Below are positions 54,369 through 63,443 of a stretch of 64,000 bases of DNA, piece after piece; position 1 is the first letter of the stretch, and each line of letters starts with the position of its first letter. The translations under genes and the position numbers were made by a program. Location: contig NZ_JADMLB010000076.1 in assembly GCF_015482765.1 (NCBI RefSeq), positions 62,001-126,000 on the forward strand, given 5' to 3'. Below the pieces are notes generated by a model. It did not search any database and had not been told where the DNA came from. It saw nothing but the letters and a program-made list of their open reading frames with translations. The stretch is from Halodesulfovibrio sp. (lineage in GTDB: Bacteria > Desulfobacterota > Desulfovibrionia > Desulfovibrionales > Desulfovibrionaceae).

Positions 54369-55529
54369 CTATTCGTAGGTAAACCCTTTGTTACCGGAAA
54401 GAATAGGATATGGTAACAGTTGCGATACCATAATCATTTTCACATCGCCCTTATCAGGTTCAACTGCTGCAAGAATTCCTCGCCCAAATTCAAACAGGAA
54501 CTGGCGATCTTCAGCTGTCGGGGCAATCACAGATCCGTCAGGGGCAAGTGCTGCAACTGCACGAAAATCATATTCACCATCCGCCACGGCTTTCAAAATC
54601 GCAGTCTTAATTGCGGAAACTTTTTCCTTTGCAGTTTCAACGTTACAGCCCACATACGTTTTTCCGGAACGAGTAAGAACAGCAGCACCTACTGGAACTT
54701 TTGAGTACGGAGCATATGCATTTATCGCGGCTTCAGAGGCTGCTTCAAACAACTTGTTCATATCCTCTTCGTAAAGCTCAGGTACAAACCATTTTCGATA
54801 GATACGATCATATTCGCCAGAAGCTACTACGCGTTGAAAACCTTTATTCACCATTTCAAGAATGCGTCCCTTATCACGATTTACCGCAACAAAGGCTTCT
54901 GTAATTCGCATCAAGCTACCTACCGCACTAATTTTTCCATATTTAAAACGCTGCAGGTAATAATACGCCGTTTGTTCTGGCCCACAATACGCCTGAACCT
55001 CGTCGCGTCCCAATGCATGAATAGCATCAACTTTTGTGCGGAATGGCTTAATATTCATACCACCGAATTCTTCAAGAACACGCTGCTGAAAAGAGCCACG
55101 TTTCACAGAAACCCTTTGCCCGCGAAGCAACGTGATATTGCCAACACGATTCGGCGTTTTGGTAAACAAACGAATCTTCATTGGCAACGTCGGTTTCTCC
55201 GAAAAATTAAAAAGCAAACTACGCTGTTTTGTTTTTGCCATGCCGGTTGTTACATCAATTGAGCCGGAAGAAAGCTCCATCAAAACATGATCCCAAACAA
55301 GTGGACGCGTTACTAACTTGACGTTCTGTCCTTTAAAAATTGCGCGGATCAAATCAACGTCAAACCCGACAGCTTTTCCTTTAGCCTCTTCAAAAGAAAA
55401 AGGAGGAAATTCTCTGTCAAAACCATATACAACACGTATAGGCGCTTCTGCATATGCCTGTGGCACGACAATCAAAGAACATAGACTCAGGGCAAGACCC
55501 ATAAATACAGCGAACATTCGACAGCGCAT
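54369..55529 (-). CDS. Exported solute-binding protein fused to a catalytically inactive cytidine-deaminase-like domain
   Basis: Protein of 386 residues with a signal peptide (cleavage likely after QAYA, residue 27). Residues 31-250 form an SBP_bac_3 solute-binding domain (YGFDREFPPFSFEEAKGKAV, then GFDVDLIRAIF). Residues 258-386 read like a cytidine deaminase: AYAPYSKVPVGAAVLTRSGK, then GCNVETA. However, the zinc and catalytic residues are lost: where active enzymes have CAER this has SAIK (305-308), and PCGACRQ becomes PTAEDRQ. The ribose-binding Asn296 and Glu298 are kept, so it may bind a nucleoside without deaminating it. ATG follows AGGAGA. One continuous frame covers both domains, so this is not an assembly split. 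Confidence 0.85.
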   Translation of the reverse strand: MRCRMFAVFMGLALSLCSLIVVPQAYAEAPIRVVYGFDREFPPFSFEEAKGKAVGFDVDLIRAIFKGQNVKLVTRPLVWDHVLMELSSGSIDVTTGMAKTKQRSLLFNFSEKPTLPMKIRLFTKTPNRVGNITLLRGQRVSVKRGSFQQRVLEEFGGMNIKPFRTKVDAIHALGRDEVQAYCGPEQTAYYYLQRFKYGKISAVGSLMRITEAFVAVNRDKGRILEMVNKGFQRVVASGEYDRIYRKWFVPELYEEDMNKLFEAASEAAINAYAPYSKVPVGAAVLTRSGKTYVGCNVETAKEKVSAIKTAILKAVADGEYDFRAVAALAPDGSVIAPTAEDRQFLFEFGRGILAAVEPDKGDVKMIMVSQLLPYPILSGNKGFTYE

Positions 55530-55626
55530 TACTATCTCCTAAAAATAAACATGCTTTCCAATAAGCCTGCGTACATTTCAACAAAAACGTGCCTTTAGAA
55601 CGTGTCCATTCTACCTGCGAAACAAA

Positions 55627-55710
55627 AGAAAAGGCAGCGTACAATACTCTTCGGCACAACCTGCAAAAACTGTAGGTAATGCCGCAAGTACCGTACTGCT
55701 GCCTTTTTTT
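55627..55710. terminator. Long inverted repeat, possible terminator
   Basis: AAAAGGCAGC near 55629 is mirrored by GCTGCCTTTT near 55698, with a weak inner hairpin. It lies between the hypothetical gene at 55722 and the fusion gene, which both read on the minus strand. Confidence 0.5.
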
Positions 55711-55721
55711 GACGTATTTTT

Positions 55722-56513
55722 TTAATTCTTTTTCAAACGTGCTAAAATTTCTTCGATCTTTTTCCGGTCTCTTCTAAAAATTTCTGAAGCATACTTTTTA
55801 ATTACTGCCTCAACAGTGTGACCAGTGCGAAGCTTTTCGTCTAATGGTGGAAGTTCCGGCAACTGCATTTCTTCCAGTTCGTCTTTCGGTACCAGCAACA
55901 TGCACATATCTTCACCGGGCACACAGCCGACTTCACTGTTAATCGTTCCAACAGCGCGCTGCTTTGCGACTTTATCCACATCCATTCCACGAACAACACT
56001 CAACACCTGTGTTGGCGCATGATCGCGATTCACTTTAACAATTCGGGCATTCAGCTCGTCACACCAATCCATATATCGGTAATACCCTGTTGTTCGACCA
56101 TATTTTTCAACCGTATTCTTCTTGTAAGTTGCACCATGCAGGAAAAACTCAAACGCTGTTTGCATTTTATCGTATGTTTGCAAAACACATTTTTTATATC
56201 GCCCTTCAGCGGTCAACGCGAAAGGTAACGGCATACTCAACCAAGGGTCAGTAAATTCTACACGATGCATAAACTCTACAGGAACTTCGAGAATACGAAA
56301 TAGTTTTTCAACATCACGCTCACTGGTCAATAATGCTATCAACTGGGCACAAGTGTTCAAGGCACGCTGTTCTGCCAGCCGAATATCACTTTCAGTCCGC
56401 TCAAAAAGCTCACGTTCATCATCAATTGCTTTACGCGCACCAAAAAAGCCGTTCGCTATATCGACCATAACTTCGCCCTGTAAGGCCGATGAAAGAGAAT
56501 TAAAATTTGTCAA
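55722..56513 (-). CDS. Hypothetical protein, 263 residues
   Basis: Soluble, charged protein with a helical N-terminal half ([20 protein letters not shown]) and a lysine-rich C-terminus ([18 protein letters not shown]). No motif that I recognise; no signal or membrane segment. It starts with TTG at 56513, nine bases after AGGAGG, which is a strong site and supports the unusual start. It diverges from pncC and is followed by a long inverted repeat. Confidence 0.8.
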   Translation of the reverse strand: MTNFNSLSSALQGEVMVDIANGFFGARKAIDDERELFERTESDIRLAEQRALNTCAQLIALLTSERDVEKLFRILEVPVEFMHRVEFTDPWLSMPLPFALTAEGRYKKCVLQTYDKMQTAFEFFLHGATYKKNTVEKYGRTTGYYRYMDWCDELNARIVKVNRDHAPTQVLSVVRGMDVDKVAKQRAVGTINSEVGCVPGEDMCMLLVPKDELEEMQLPELPPLDEKLRTGHTVEAVIKKYASEIFRRDRKKIEEILARLKKN

Positions 56514-56624
56514 CGTGTCTGCCTCCTGTTCTTCGTGCTATTCTACATTGCAGGCAGAGAATCTAGCAAGCACTCCTTGCTATGCTTCTCTCACAATGAT
56601 AGCGAGTATTCAGGGAGTTATCTT

Positions 56625-57113
56625 ATGCATATTCCAGAATTATCGTCTCAGATTGTAGAACTTGGTGAGATTCTGCGCCAAAATAAATACATGCTCGGCA
56701 CCGCAGAATCATGCACCGGCGGGCTTATTTCTATGCTGCTTACAGAAGTATCAGGTTCGTCAGACTGGTTCAAAGGAACCATTGTTTCTTACGCTAACGA
56801 AGTTAAAGAAAACCTGCTCCATGTTTCTCACGAGACATTGGAACAGCACGGAGCAGTTAGTGAACAAACTGCGCTTGCCATGGTGCGGGGGCTTCAAAAA
56901 ACACTGCAGGTTGAACTTGCTATTTCTGTAACAGGCATTGCAGGCCCTACCGGCGGTACAGAAGAAAAACCAGTGGGAACTGTTTGGATCGGCTTTGCTC
57001 TCGGCACTCAGCAGTTTGCTCAGCATCATGTCTTTACCGGATGCAGATCTGATGTCCGCTATCAAACGGCTATGGCAGCCATCACTACATTACTGCATGA
57101 ATTAAAACGATAA
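56625..57113 (+). CDS. pncC: Nicotinamide-nucleotide amidohydrolase, CinA C-terminal type
   Basis: Stand-alone CinA C-terminal domain of 162 residues that deamidates NMN to nicotinate mononucleotide in NAD recycling. Signature [18 protein letters not shown] near residues 24-41 and [20 protein letters not shown] near 108-127 are intact. ATG at 56625 follows AGGGAG; an upstream ATG at 56535 lacks homology. A terminator follows. Confidence 0.92.
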   Translation: MHIPELSSQIVELGEILRQNKYMLGTAESCTGGLISMLLTEVSGSSDWFKGTIVSYANEVKENLLHVSHETLEQHGAVSEQTALAMVRGLQKTLQVELAISVTGIAGPTGGTEEKPVGTVWIGFALGTQQFAQHHVFTGCRSDVRYQTAMAAITTLLHELKR

Positions 57114-57121
57114 AAATACAA

Positions 57122-57158
57122 AAGAAAAAGGCAGCCATCAGGCTGCCCTTTCTTTTTA
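57122..57158 (+). terminator. Intrinsic terminator after pncC
   Basis: Stem GGCAGCC-ATCA-GGCTGCC followed by a T-rich run. Confidence 0.8.
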
Positions 57159-57240
57159 TCCATGATCACAAGAGTTGTGTGCATTACAACGATTCTACTC
57201 TTGCATACTACGCCGTTATGAAACGGATAGCTCTTGAATA

Positions 57241-57726
57241 CTACGCGAGATAATCCCCGCGATTCAATTTAAACTGTTCGGTCACGGTCATAACCTCAAG
57301 CTCATTACGAACATTGTCCAACTCTGGAAACTCTGCTTCCAAAGATGGCGCAGTCTGTTTGAGCGTAGCAAGATTATGGGCAAGCTCTTTCAGGGTTCCG
57401 AATGCACCTTTAAGGTCAGGAGTGCCCTGTGTACTGATCTGAATGGAATATTTTTCCCACTGATCAAGAATGCCTTCAAGCTCATTTGCCACCTTATTCG
57501 GATCAACAGCAGTCTGTGCAACATGCTGTGGATCTGCATTTAAACGCGGGTCAAATGCAATAGAACGGGTACCGGGAGGCAACAGTGCCTCAGATGCAGA
57601 CTTACTCTGCAACTCAAGTTCCTGAGAAAGCAGATTATGAAAACCGTCAGCTGCCCTTTTTGGAGCTTTAGTTACCTGATTCTGCTTTGCTATCGATGTG
57701 ATCTGTTCTGTCGTATTAATTCTCAT
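57241..57726 (-). CDS. Hypothetical protein, 161 residues
   Basis: Soluble protein starting MRINTTEQITSIAKQ with a flexible N-terminal region and a helical C-terminal half (KGAFGTLKELAHNLATLKQT and ELDNVRNELEVMTVTEQF). No signal peptide. The composition recalls type III or flagellar accessory proteins, but there is no diagnostic motif and no neighbouring flagellar gene, so I assign none. A GGGGAT site precedes the ATG. Confidence 0.8.
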   Translation of the reverse strand: MRINTTEQITSIAKQNQVTKAPKRAADGFHNLLSQELELQSKSASEALLPPGTRSIAFDPRLNADPQHVAQTAVDPNKVANELEGILDQWEKYSIQISTQGTPDLKGAFGTLKELAHNLATLKQTAPSLEAEFPELDNVRNELEVMTVTEQFKLNRGDYLA

Positions 57727-57993
57727 AACAATATCCCCGGCGATTAGGATTTACTCCTAACGAAGCAAAGAGCTTGCCAAAACTTGTGAACCCTTGAAAA
57801 CCGTAGCTTTTCATTTTTCGGGTCATTATCATGCGGAATTTTCTGCCTATTCTTTACAGCGAAAACTGCACAACTCCTGCAACCTACATAAGAACGTTAT
57901 CCTTGTCTATCTTCACAGAGTATGTGTATATGGTGTATAAAACAAAGCAGTTAACCGCTATAGACAGATACTCGTTATTCCTCAGGAGGTAGT

Positions 57994-58443
57994 ATGGTTG
58001 CTATAAAAAAAGCTGTTGTGGCTGTCGATTTTTCTGACGAAAGTACCTACATCGCAGAATATGCAAGACTTTTTGCTGAAAAATTCGATGCCGAACTGAT
58101 TGTTGTTTACGCGGCTCCTTCCTTAAACCAGTATGTTGGCTTCCATGTTCCACCAAATACGATTGAATCTTTCGTGGGTGAAATTGTTACCGGTGCTGAA
58201 AAAAGCATGGATGATTTTCTGGAAAAACATTTCACCGGTATCAAAACTACCGGTAAAGTTGTTACCGGCTTTGCTGCTGAAGAAATTCTGGAAATTGCTG
58301 CCGATGAAAAAGCGGATCTCATCATTATGGGAACTCATGGCAGAACCGGTATAGATAGAATTCTGTTCGGTTCCGTTGCTGCCAAAATTGTACGCGGTGC
58401 AGATATTCCGGTACTTACTGTACGTCCGGATTTTGCAGACTAA
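57994..58443 (+). CDS. Universal stress protein (UspA family)
   Basis: Single USP domain of 149 residues. It has KKAVVAVDFSDESTYIAEYA at the start and the ATP-binding signature G-x2-G-x9-GS (GTHGRTGIDRILFGSVA) at about 110-126, so it is an ATP-binding type, ending IPVLTVRPDF. ATG follows AGGAGGTAGT. It stands alone and ends at a terminator. Confidence 0.93.
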   Translation: MVAIKKAVVAVDFSDESTYIAEYARLFAEKFDAELIVVYAAPSLNQYVGFHVPPNTIESFVGEIVTGAEKSMDDFLEKHFTGIKTTGKVVTGFAAEEILEIAADEKADLIIMGTHGRTGIDRILFGSVAAKIVRGADIPVLTVRPDFAD

Positions 58444-58480
58444 CAACTGCCACTTGCGATATACATTTTAGTAGTCTATT

Positions 58481-58515
58481 CAAAAGGACGGCTCGTAACG
58501 GGTCGTCCTTTTTTA
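58481..58515 (+). terminator. Intrinsic terminator after the universal stress gene
   Basis: A 10-bp stem GGACGGCTCG-TAA-CGGGTCGTCC, with two G-T pairs, and a T-run. Confidence 0.85.
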
Positions 58516-58672
58516 CTGCGCACCATTCTACGGTGCAGACATTGCTCAACTATTGTCTAACTAAGGGCTATTACAAGGCTTTATCATGTCAGGTTTATTA
58601 ATAACCAGCCTGACATCGATGCTTTGATATGCCAAAAACGTATTGAAAAAACATTGGGAAAAGGGGCAATAC

Positions 58673-59794
58673 ATGAGCTCAAAAGTATGTGTATGTGAGA
58701 CAGTTCGTGAAGAGGTAAAAAGCTTTTCACCTTACACGGCAGGAAAGTCCATTGACGAAGTTAAAGAGGCATATGGCCTTGACTCCATCATTAAACTTGC
58801 AAGTAACGAAAACCCGCTGGGTACATCTCCGCGTGTACAGGATGCTATTAAACTTCATGCAGCATCTGCGTTCCGTTACGGGCAGGTAGGCACACCACAT
58901 CTTATTGAAGCCATTGCACACCATTTTCATATCCCTGAAGATACCATTGTTACCGGAAACGGTTCTGACGAAGTTATCGACATGCTTATCCGTACTAAAG
59001 CCACACCGGGTAAAAGTAACATTGTCGCCTTTGAACCATGTTTCTCAATGTATCAGGTACTCTCTCGCCTATGCGGTATTGAATTCCGTCAAGCTCCGTT
59101 GAACAGCGACTTCACATTCGACTGGGACAGCCTGCTCGCGCTGGTTGATGACCAAACCGCTGTTGTATTCATCACTACACCGGATAACCCTTCCGGCTAT
59201 GCTCCGGATGTAGAGGAAATTCTTTCCTTCCACGCAAAACTGCCTGAAAGCTGTCTGCTTGTTGTGGATGAAGCATATATGGATTTTGCTGAAAATCTTG
59301 ACCGCTACTCCATGATGCCCCGCTTTACTCAATACGAGAATGTCTGTGTACTAAGAACATTCTCCAAAGCGTTTGGACTTGCAGGCCTCAGATTAGGCTT
59401 CGGGGCTATGCACCCGCAGCTTGCAGAATACCTGCGGCGCATCCGTGCACCGTTCAACGTAAATGTTCTAGCAGAACAGGCAGGTATTGCCGTTCTGAAC
59501 GATACACCTTTTATAGAAGAAACTCTGCGTGTAACGCGTGAAGGACGCGAATTCCTGACCAAGGAGTTAGAAGCGTTAGACTTTAAGGTGTATCCGTCAC
59601 TCGCAAACTTTATTATGGTAGAAGCTCCAAAAGATGGCAGCTACCTTAATGAAGAGCTGCTTCAACGCGGGCTTATTATTCGCCCTCTTGTAAAAGGCTA
59701 CAACCTTCCAAAACACTTACGCATCACCATAGGTACAGCCTATGAAAACAGCGTGCTTATTTCTGCCCTCAAGGAGATACTTAATGCAGAATAA
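58673..59794 (+). CDS. hisC: Histidinol-phosphate aminotransferase
   Basis: PLP-dependent aminotransferase of 373 residues. It has KLASNENPLGTSPR, DEAYMDFA (the Asp binding the PLP nitrogen) and the Schiff-base lysine in TFSKAFGLAGLRLGFG. ATG at 58673 follows AAAGGGG; another ATG 10 codons upstream has no site. It overlaps cmk by 11 bases. Confidence 0.93.
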   Translation: MSSKVCVCETVREEVKSFSPYTAGKSIDEVKEAYGLDSIIKLASNENPLGTSPRVQDAIKLHAASAFRYGQVGTPHLIEAIAHHFHIPEDTIVTGNGSDEVIDMLIRTKATPGKSNIVAFEPCFSMYQVLSRLCGIEFRQAPLNSDFTFDWDSLLALVDDQTAVVFITTPDNPSGYAPDVEEILSFHAKLPESCLLVVDEAYMDFAENLDRYSMMPRFTQYENVCVLRTFSKAFGLAGLRLGFGAMHPQLAEYLRRIRAPFNVNVLAEQAGIAVLNDTPFIEETLRVTREGREFLTKELEALDFKVYPSLANFIMVEAPKDGSYLNEELLQRGLIIRPLVKGYNLPKHLRITIGTAYENSVLISALKEILNAE

Positions 59795-60449
59795 CCTGCG
59801 CGTCGTAACTCTCGACGGTCCCGCCGGTGTAGGCAAGACAACTCTTGCCAAACGCGTTGCACAGGAACTTTCCATTGCATACCTTGATACAGGAGCAATG
59901 TTCCGTATTTTCGGTTGGAAATTCGGTGAAGCTGCACCCAAAATGTCTGAAGAAGAGCTGGAAGCACATATTGCTCAGTACTCCTTTACTCTATCAGGCA
60001 TCGGGTTCGACTCTGTTCTTTCAGTAAACGGTACTCCTGTAGGAGACGAAATCCGTACTGAAGAAGTCGCCGCTCTGGCTTCCACGGTTGCCAAGCTCCC
60101 TGTTGTACGTGATGCATTAAAACGAGTTCAGCGTGAAATAAGCACCCAGACCTCTCTTGTTGCAGAAGGACGAGATATGGGGTCTGTTGTGTTTCCTCAG
60201 GCTAAATTTAAATTTTTCCTTGATGCGACAGCGGAGGAACGTGGTTCCCGCCGTTTCAAGCAATTACAAGAAATGGGCAAACCAGCAAACCTCGATCTTA
60301 TCATTTCCCAAATTAAAGAAAGAGACATGCAGGATAGAACCCGTTCTGTAGCCCCGCTTGTTGCTGCTGACGACGCCCATATTATTGATACTACCACACT
60401 AAATATCGATGGTGTTTTTGCTGCTATCATGGAGCACTTTGCAGAATAG
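59784..60449 (+). CDS. cmk: (d)CMP kinase
   Basis: Nucleoside monophosphate kinase of 221 residues. The P-loop is DGPAGVGKTT (usual family text GPSGAGKGT), followed by YLDTGAMFR, the CMP-binding RDMGSVVFP and the ATERAA-like ATAEERGSRRF lid. The insert typical of Cmk is present. ATG follows AAGGAGA inside the end of hisC. Confidence 0.93.
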   Translation: MQNNLRVVTLDGPAGVGKTTLAKRVAQELSIAYLDTGAMFRIFGWKFGEAAPKMSEEELEAHIAQYSFTLSGIGFDSVLSVNGTPVGDEIRTEEVAALASTVAKLPVVRDALKRVQREISTQTSLVAEGRDMGSVVFPQAKFKFFLDATAEERGSRRFKQLQEMGKPANLDLIISQIKERDMQDRTRSVAPLVAADDAHIIDTTTLNIDGVFAAIMEHFAE

Positions 60450-60475
60450 CTTCTGCAGCATTCTTTCAGAAAAAT

Positions 60476-60518
60476 AAAATACTCCTGTCACTGCACGTGG
60501 CAGGAGTATTCTTTTTTA
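60476..60518 (+). terminator. Intrinsic terminator after cmk
   Basis: Stem AATACTCCTG/CAGGAGTATT with a CA/TG continuation inside and a T-run. Confidence 0.85.
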
Positions 60519-60698
60519 TGAGAGTTAGTACACACATACAGGCACAACCATGCAAAATAGTTACATTACACACGATAACAACTTTTAACACATTGTTAAC
60601 GTCACTTATGGCATAGTTTCCACAATTGAATTAATTTTTCATCTATCAATTTTTCTGCACATTGCTTCTTAATACAATGAAACCATATCAACACTATT

Positions 60699-61202
60699 AT
60701 GAAACCCACAATCACAGAGGCAGAATTACGATTTCTGCTCGACAAACACGAAATTGATGAAGATCAGCTAAGACAGGTAGAACATCTTGATACCTGTGCT
60801 TCAGTTCTGCGTGCTTTACGCGTGCTATACCCCGAAAAAAACCGAAGCTATATTGCACTCTTCATCATCTTTTCTATTCTCAATCCGTTAGAACACAAGC
60901 TCATTACTTCAACTCATCCTCAAGAGCTTTTACTCATTCTAACATTGGCTACCAATGGAATCGGATTGCTTATTCTTAAATTCCACGGTGCAGATTGGAT
61001 TACGACATGTCTTGATGATGTTCAATTGGGGCTGCTTCCACCAGTAACAGCGTACAAATCCGGACTCATCACCCTGTCGGCTGTATTGTTTCTAATGCCG
61101 GGTGTTATGTTCAGCATAATAGGAGCATTCCTTCTGCTACCTCCCGTGACAACCCTTCTTGCGATTTACTTGCAAAAAGGCATCTTACAAAAATTCGAAT
61201 AA
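60699..61202 (+). CDS. Membrane protein with FxsA-like C-terminus
   Basis: Protein of 167 residues: a charged N-terminal region of about 50 residues (TITEAELRFLLDKHEIDEDQ), then four hydrophobic segments. The C-terminal segment (LFLMPGVMFSIIGAFLLLPP then VTTLLAIYLQ) resembles the FxsA pattern, in which a membrane pair ends in LLPPVRxxL. It lacks the FxsA N-terminus, so I claim only similarity. The ribosome binding site is weak. It ends at a strong terminator. Confidence 0.75.
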   Translation: MKPTITEAELRFLLDKHEIDEDQLRQVEHLDTCASVLRALRVLYPEKNRSYIALFIIFSILNPLEHKLITSTHPQELLLILTLATNGIGLLILKFHGADWITTCLDDVQLGLLPPVTAYKSGLITLSAVLFLMPGVMFSIIGAFLLLPPVTTLLAIYLQKGILQKFE

Positions 61203-61237
61203 AAAAAGCCCCTGTCGGAAACGACAGGGGCTTTTGC
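61202..61237. terminator. Bidirectional terminator between convergent genes
   Basis: Stem AAGCCCCTGTCG-GAAA-CGACAGGGGCTT with A and T flanks, between the FxsA-like gene (plus) and uraA (minus). Confidence 0.9.
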
Positions 61238-61260
61238 CTTACTTGGACGGTAATTTCAGG

Positions 61261-62502
61261 CTATGCACGACTTTTCGGTAGAATGAGATTCAGAATAATA
61301 CCGATGATACCGGCAAGACCGATACCTTTGAGGCTGAATGCACCAGCGTGGAACGCCATGCCGCCAACGCCGAACACAAGAATAACAGCGATGATTGCAA
61401 GGTTACGCGGCTCCATGAGATCCTGACCAGCACGAACAAGAGAGTTCATGCCTACTACAACAATAGTACCGAACAGCAGTACAAGAATGCCACCCATAAC
61501 AGGTACCGGAATAGTTGCAAGAACAGCACCCAGCTTGCCTACAAAAGCAAGGCAGATAGCAACGATGGATGCCCATGTCATAATACCCGGGTTGAAAGAT
61601 TTTGTAAGTGCCACAGCACCGGTTACTTCGGAGTAGGTAGTGTTAGGAGGACCACCAAGCATAGAAGCAAAAGTTGTCGCAATACCATCACCGAACATTG
61701 TACGATGAACACCCGGTTCTTTAATGTAGTTTTTGCCGGTAACTGCACCAATGGCAAGAACATCACCAACGTGCTCAATCGCAGGAGCAATAGCAACCGG
61801 AACAATATACAGAATAGCTTCCCAGTTCCATTCAGGAGTTGTGAAGTCAGGTACAGCAAACCAAGGAGCATTTACAATCGGAGAAAAGTCTACAATACCG
61901 TAGAAAAGACTCAATACGTATCCAACAACGATACCGCAAAGGATTGGAATGAGTCTAAGCATACCCTTACCACACAAGGAAACGAGAATTGTTGTGCCAA
62001 GAGATGCCATAGAAATTATAAGAGCAGTCGGCTCAGCAATCAGCTGAACGGCACCGTCACCGGTTTTACCGAGCGCGTTAAATACAGCAACAGGAGCAAG
62101 CATAAGGCCGATAACCATAACAACTGGACCTGTTACGATAGTTGGCAGTACACGCTCAAGAATCTGCGGCCCCTGAATTTTGATGAGAACTGAAAGTCCC
62201 ATGTACAGAAAGCCGGAAGCAGCAAGGCCACACATGGTAGCTGGGATGCCCCAAGTCTGTACGCCGTAAATGATTGGTGCAATGAATGCAAAAGAAGACG
62301 CAAGAAAGATTGGTACAGAACGTTTGGTAACCAGCTGGAACAACAAGGTTCCAACACCGGCGGTAAAGAACGCCACGTTCGGGTTAAGTCCTGTGAGCAG
62401 CGGAACAAGTACAAGAGCACCGAATGCTACAAAAAGCATCTGAGCGCCGAGCAGGCAGTCTTTAAGCCTAAAAGAATATTCCGTATTTACGTTTGACACC
62501 AT
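61261..62502 (-). CDS. uraA: Uracil permease (NCS2/UraA family)
   Basis: Inner-membrane uracil:H+ symporter of 413 residues with about 14 helices. Conserved blocks include PVFLASSFAFIAPI-like SVPIFLASSFAFIAPI near residues 62-77, AIEHVGDVLAIG (Glu ligand of uracil) and GGPPNTTYSEVTGAVALT. ATG at 62502 follows GGAGGG; a GTG one codon in has better spacing. upp lies upstream on the same strand with a hairpin between, so the two form an uptake and salvage pair. Confidence 0.95.
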   Translation of the reverse strand: MVSNVNTEYSFRLKDCLLGAQMLFVAFGALVLVPLLTGLNPNVAFFTAGVGTLLFQLVTKRSVPIFLASSFAFIAPIIYGVQTWGIPATMCGLAASGFLYMGLSVLIKIQGPQILERVLPTIVTGPVVMVIGLMLAPVAVFNALGKTGDGAVQLIAEPTALIISMASLGTTILVSLCGKGMLRLIPILCGIVVGYVLSLFYGIVDFSPIVNAPWFAVPDFTTPEWNWEAILYIVPVAIAPAIEHVGDVLAIGAVTGKNYIKEPGVHRTMFGDGIATTFASMLGGPPNTTYSEVTGAVALTKSFNPGIMTWASIVAICLAFVGKLGAVLATIPVPVMGGILVLLFGTIVVVGMNSLVRAGQDLMEPRNLAIIAVILVFGVGGMAFHAGAFSLKGIGLAGIIGIILNLILPKSRA

Positions 62503-62601
62503 TCCCTCCTACTGTGGGTGTTCGTCACCCATTTTTTCATCAAATAGCGCAACCCATTGATATAATATATTATATCTGCGCTAAATCATATCCTGACCGC
62601 C

Positions 62602-62670
62602 CAAAAAAAGAGCACCCTTCCCCCGAGTCGCGCTTTCAAAAGAAAGCAAAACAGGGGGGTCAAATGCTCT
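62602..62670 (-). terminator. Hairpin terminator/attenuator between upp and uraA
   Basis: On the minus strand AGAGCA/TGCTCT and CCCCC/GGGGG enclose a GCTTTC/GAAAGC hairpin, followed by U7. It would stop most transcripts between upp and uraA, giving the permease a lower or conditional level. Confidence 0.65.
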
Positions 62671-62695
62671 TCCCGTTCAAAAACGGTTCGAAACT

Positions 62696-63322
62696 CTATT
62701 TAGTTCCGAAAATCTTATCACCAGCGTCGCCGAGACCTGGTAAAATATATCCGTGCTCATTGAGTCGTTCATCCACAGATGCAGTGTAAATATCTACGTC
62801 AGGATGCGCTGCAACTACACGTTCAACACCTTCTGGTGCTGCAACGAGAAACAAACCGATAATTTTTTTGCATCCAGCTTTTTTGAGCAAGTCGATAGTA
62901 GCGATAAGGGTACCACCGGTTGCGAGCATTGGATCAAGAATAATTGCGGTACGTTCTTCAATATTCTTTGCGAGCTTAACGTAGTATTCTTCAGGCTCAA
63001 GAGTTTCTTCATTACGGAACATACCAACAACGCTAACTTTAACGCCAGGGATCATGTCCATAATACCGTCCAGCATACCAATGCCGGCACGGAGAATTGG
63101 AACTACGGTAGCTTTCTTTCCTTTAATCTGGTCTACTTCTACAGAGCCAGCCCATCCTTCGATGGTGCATTTTTCGGTCTCAAGACCTTTAGTTGCTTCG
63201 TAGGTAAGAAGACGACAAATTTCATTGGAAAGTGCACGGAATTCTGCAACAGAAATATCTGCTTCACGAATTCGTCCGAGTTTATGTTTGACCAGCGGAT
63301 GGTCAACCACGTAAACAGCCAC
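62696..63322 (-). CDS. upp: Uracil phosphoribosyltransferase
   Basis: Salvage enzyme of 208 residues making UMP from uracil and PRPP. The PRPP-binding motif is [11 protein letters not shown], with [12 protein letters not shown] and [13 protein letters not shown] as conserved blocks. The start is GTG at 63322 behind AGGAGG. An ATG three bases upstream is out of frame. Confidence 0.96.
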   Translation of the reverse strand: MAVYVVDHPLVKHKLGRIREADISVAEFRALSNEICRLLTYEATKGLETEKCTIEGWAGSVEVDQIKGKKATVVPILRAGIGMLDGIMDMIPGVKVSVVGMFRNEETLEPEEYYVKLAKNIEERTAIILDPMLATGGTLIATIDLLKKAGCKKIIGLFLVAAPEGVERVVAAHPDVDIYTASVDERLNEHGYILPGLGDAGDKIFGTK

Positions 63323-63345
63323 ATCGGCCTCCTTGAGCGATTGCT

Positions 63346-63415
63346 TGAAAAAAGCGGTCTAAAAAGACCGCGCCTAAACGAATGACATATACTCTAAATA
63401 ATCGCCAATGGTCAA
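63346..63415 (-). promoter_or_regulatory. upp promoter with a terminator hairpin at the very start of the transcript
   Basis: Reading minus: TTGACC (63410-63415), 18 bases, TATATG (63386-63391), then a perfect hairpin GCGGTCT-TTTT-AGACCGC (63354-63371) and six T. The hairpin begins only about 10 bases after the predicted start site, so an early-termination control is possible. Confidence 0.55.
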
Positions 63416-63443
63416 GAAACAAAAACAATAAGCTAGAAATATT

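Noticed and set aside
54369-55529. Active cytidine deaminase
   Set aside because: All three zinc cysteines and the catalytic Glu are replaced and the protein is exported.
61348-62193. A 281-codon plus-strand ORF opposite uraA
   Set aside because: Asn/Lys/Cys-rich antisense translation without homology.
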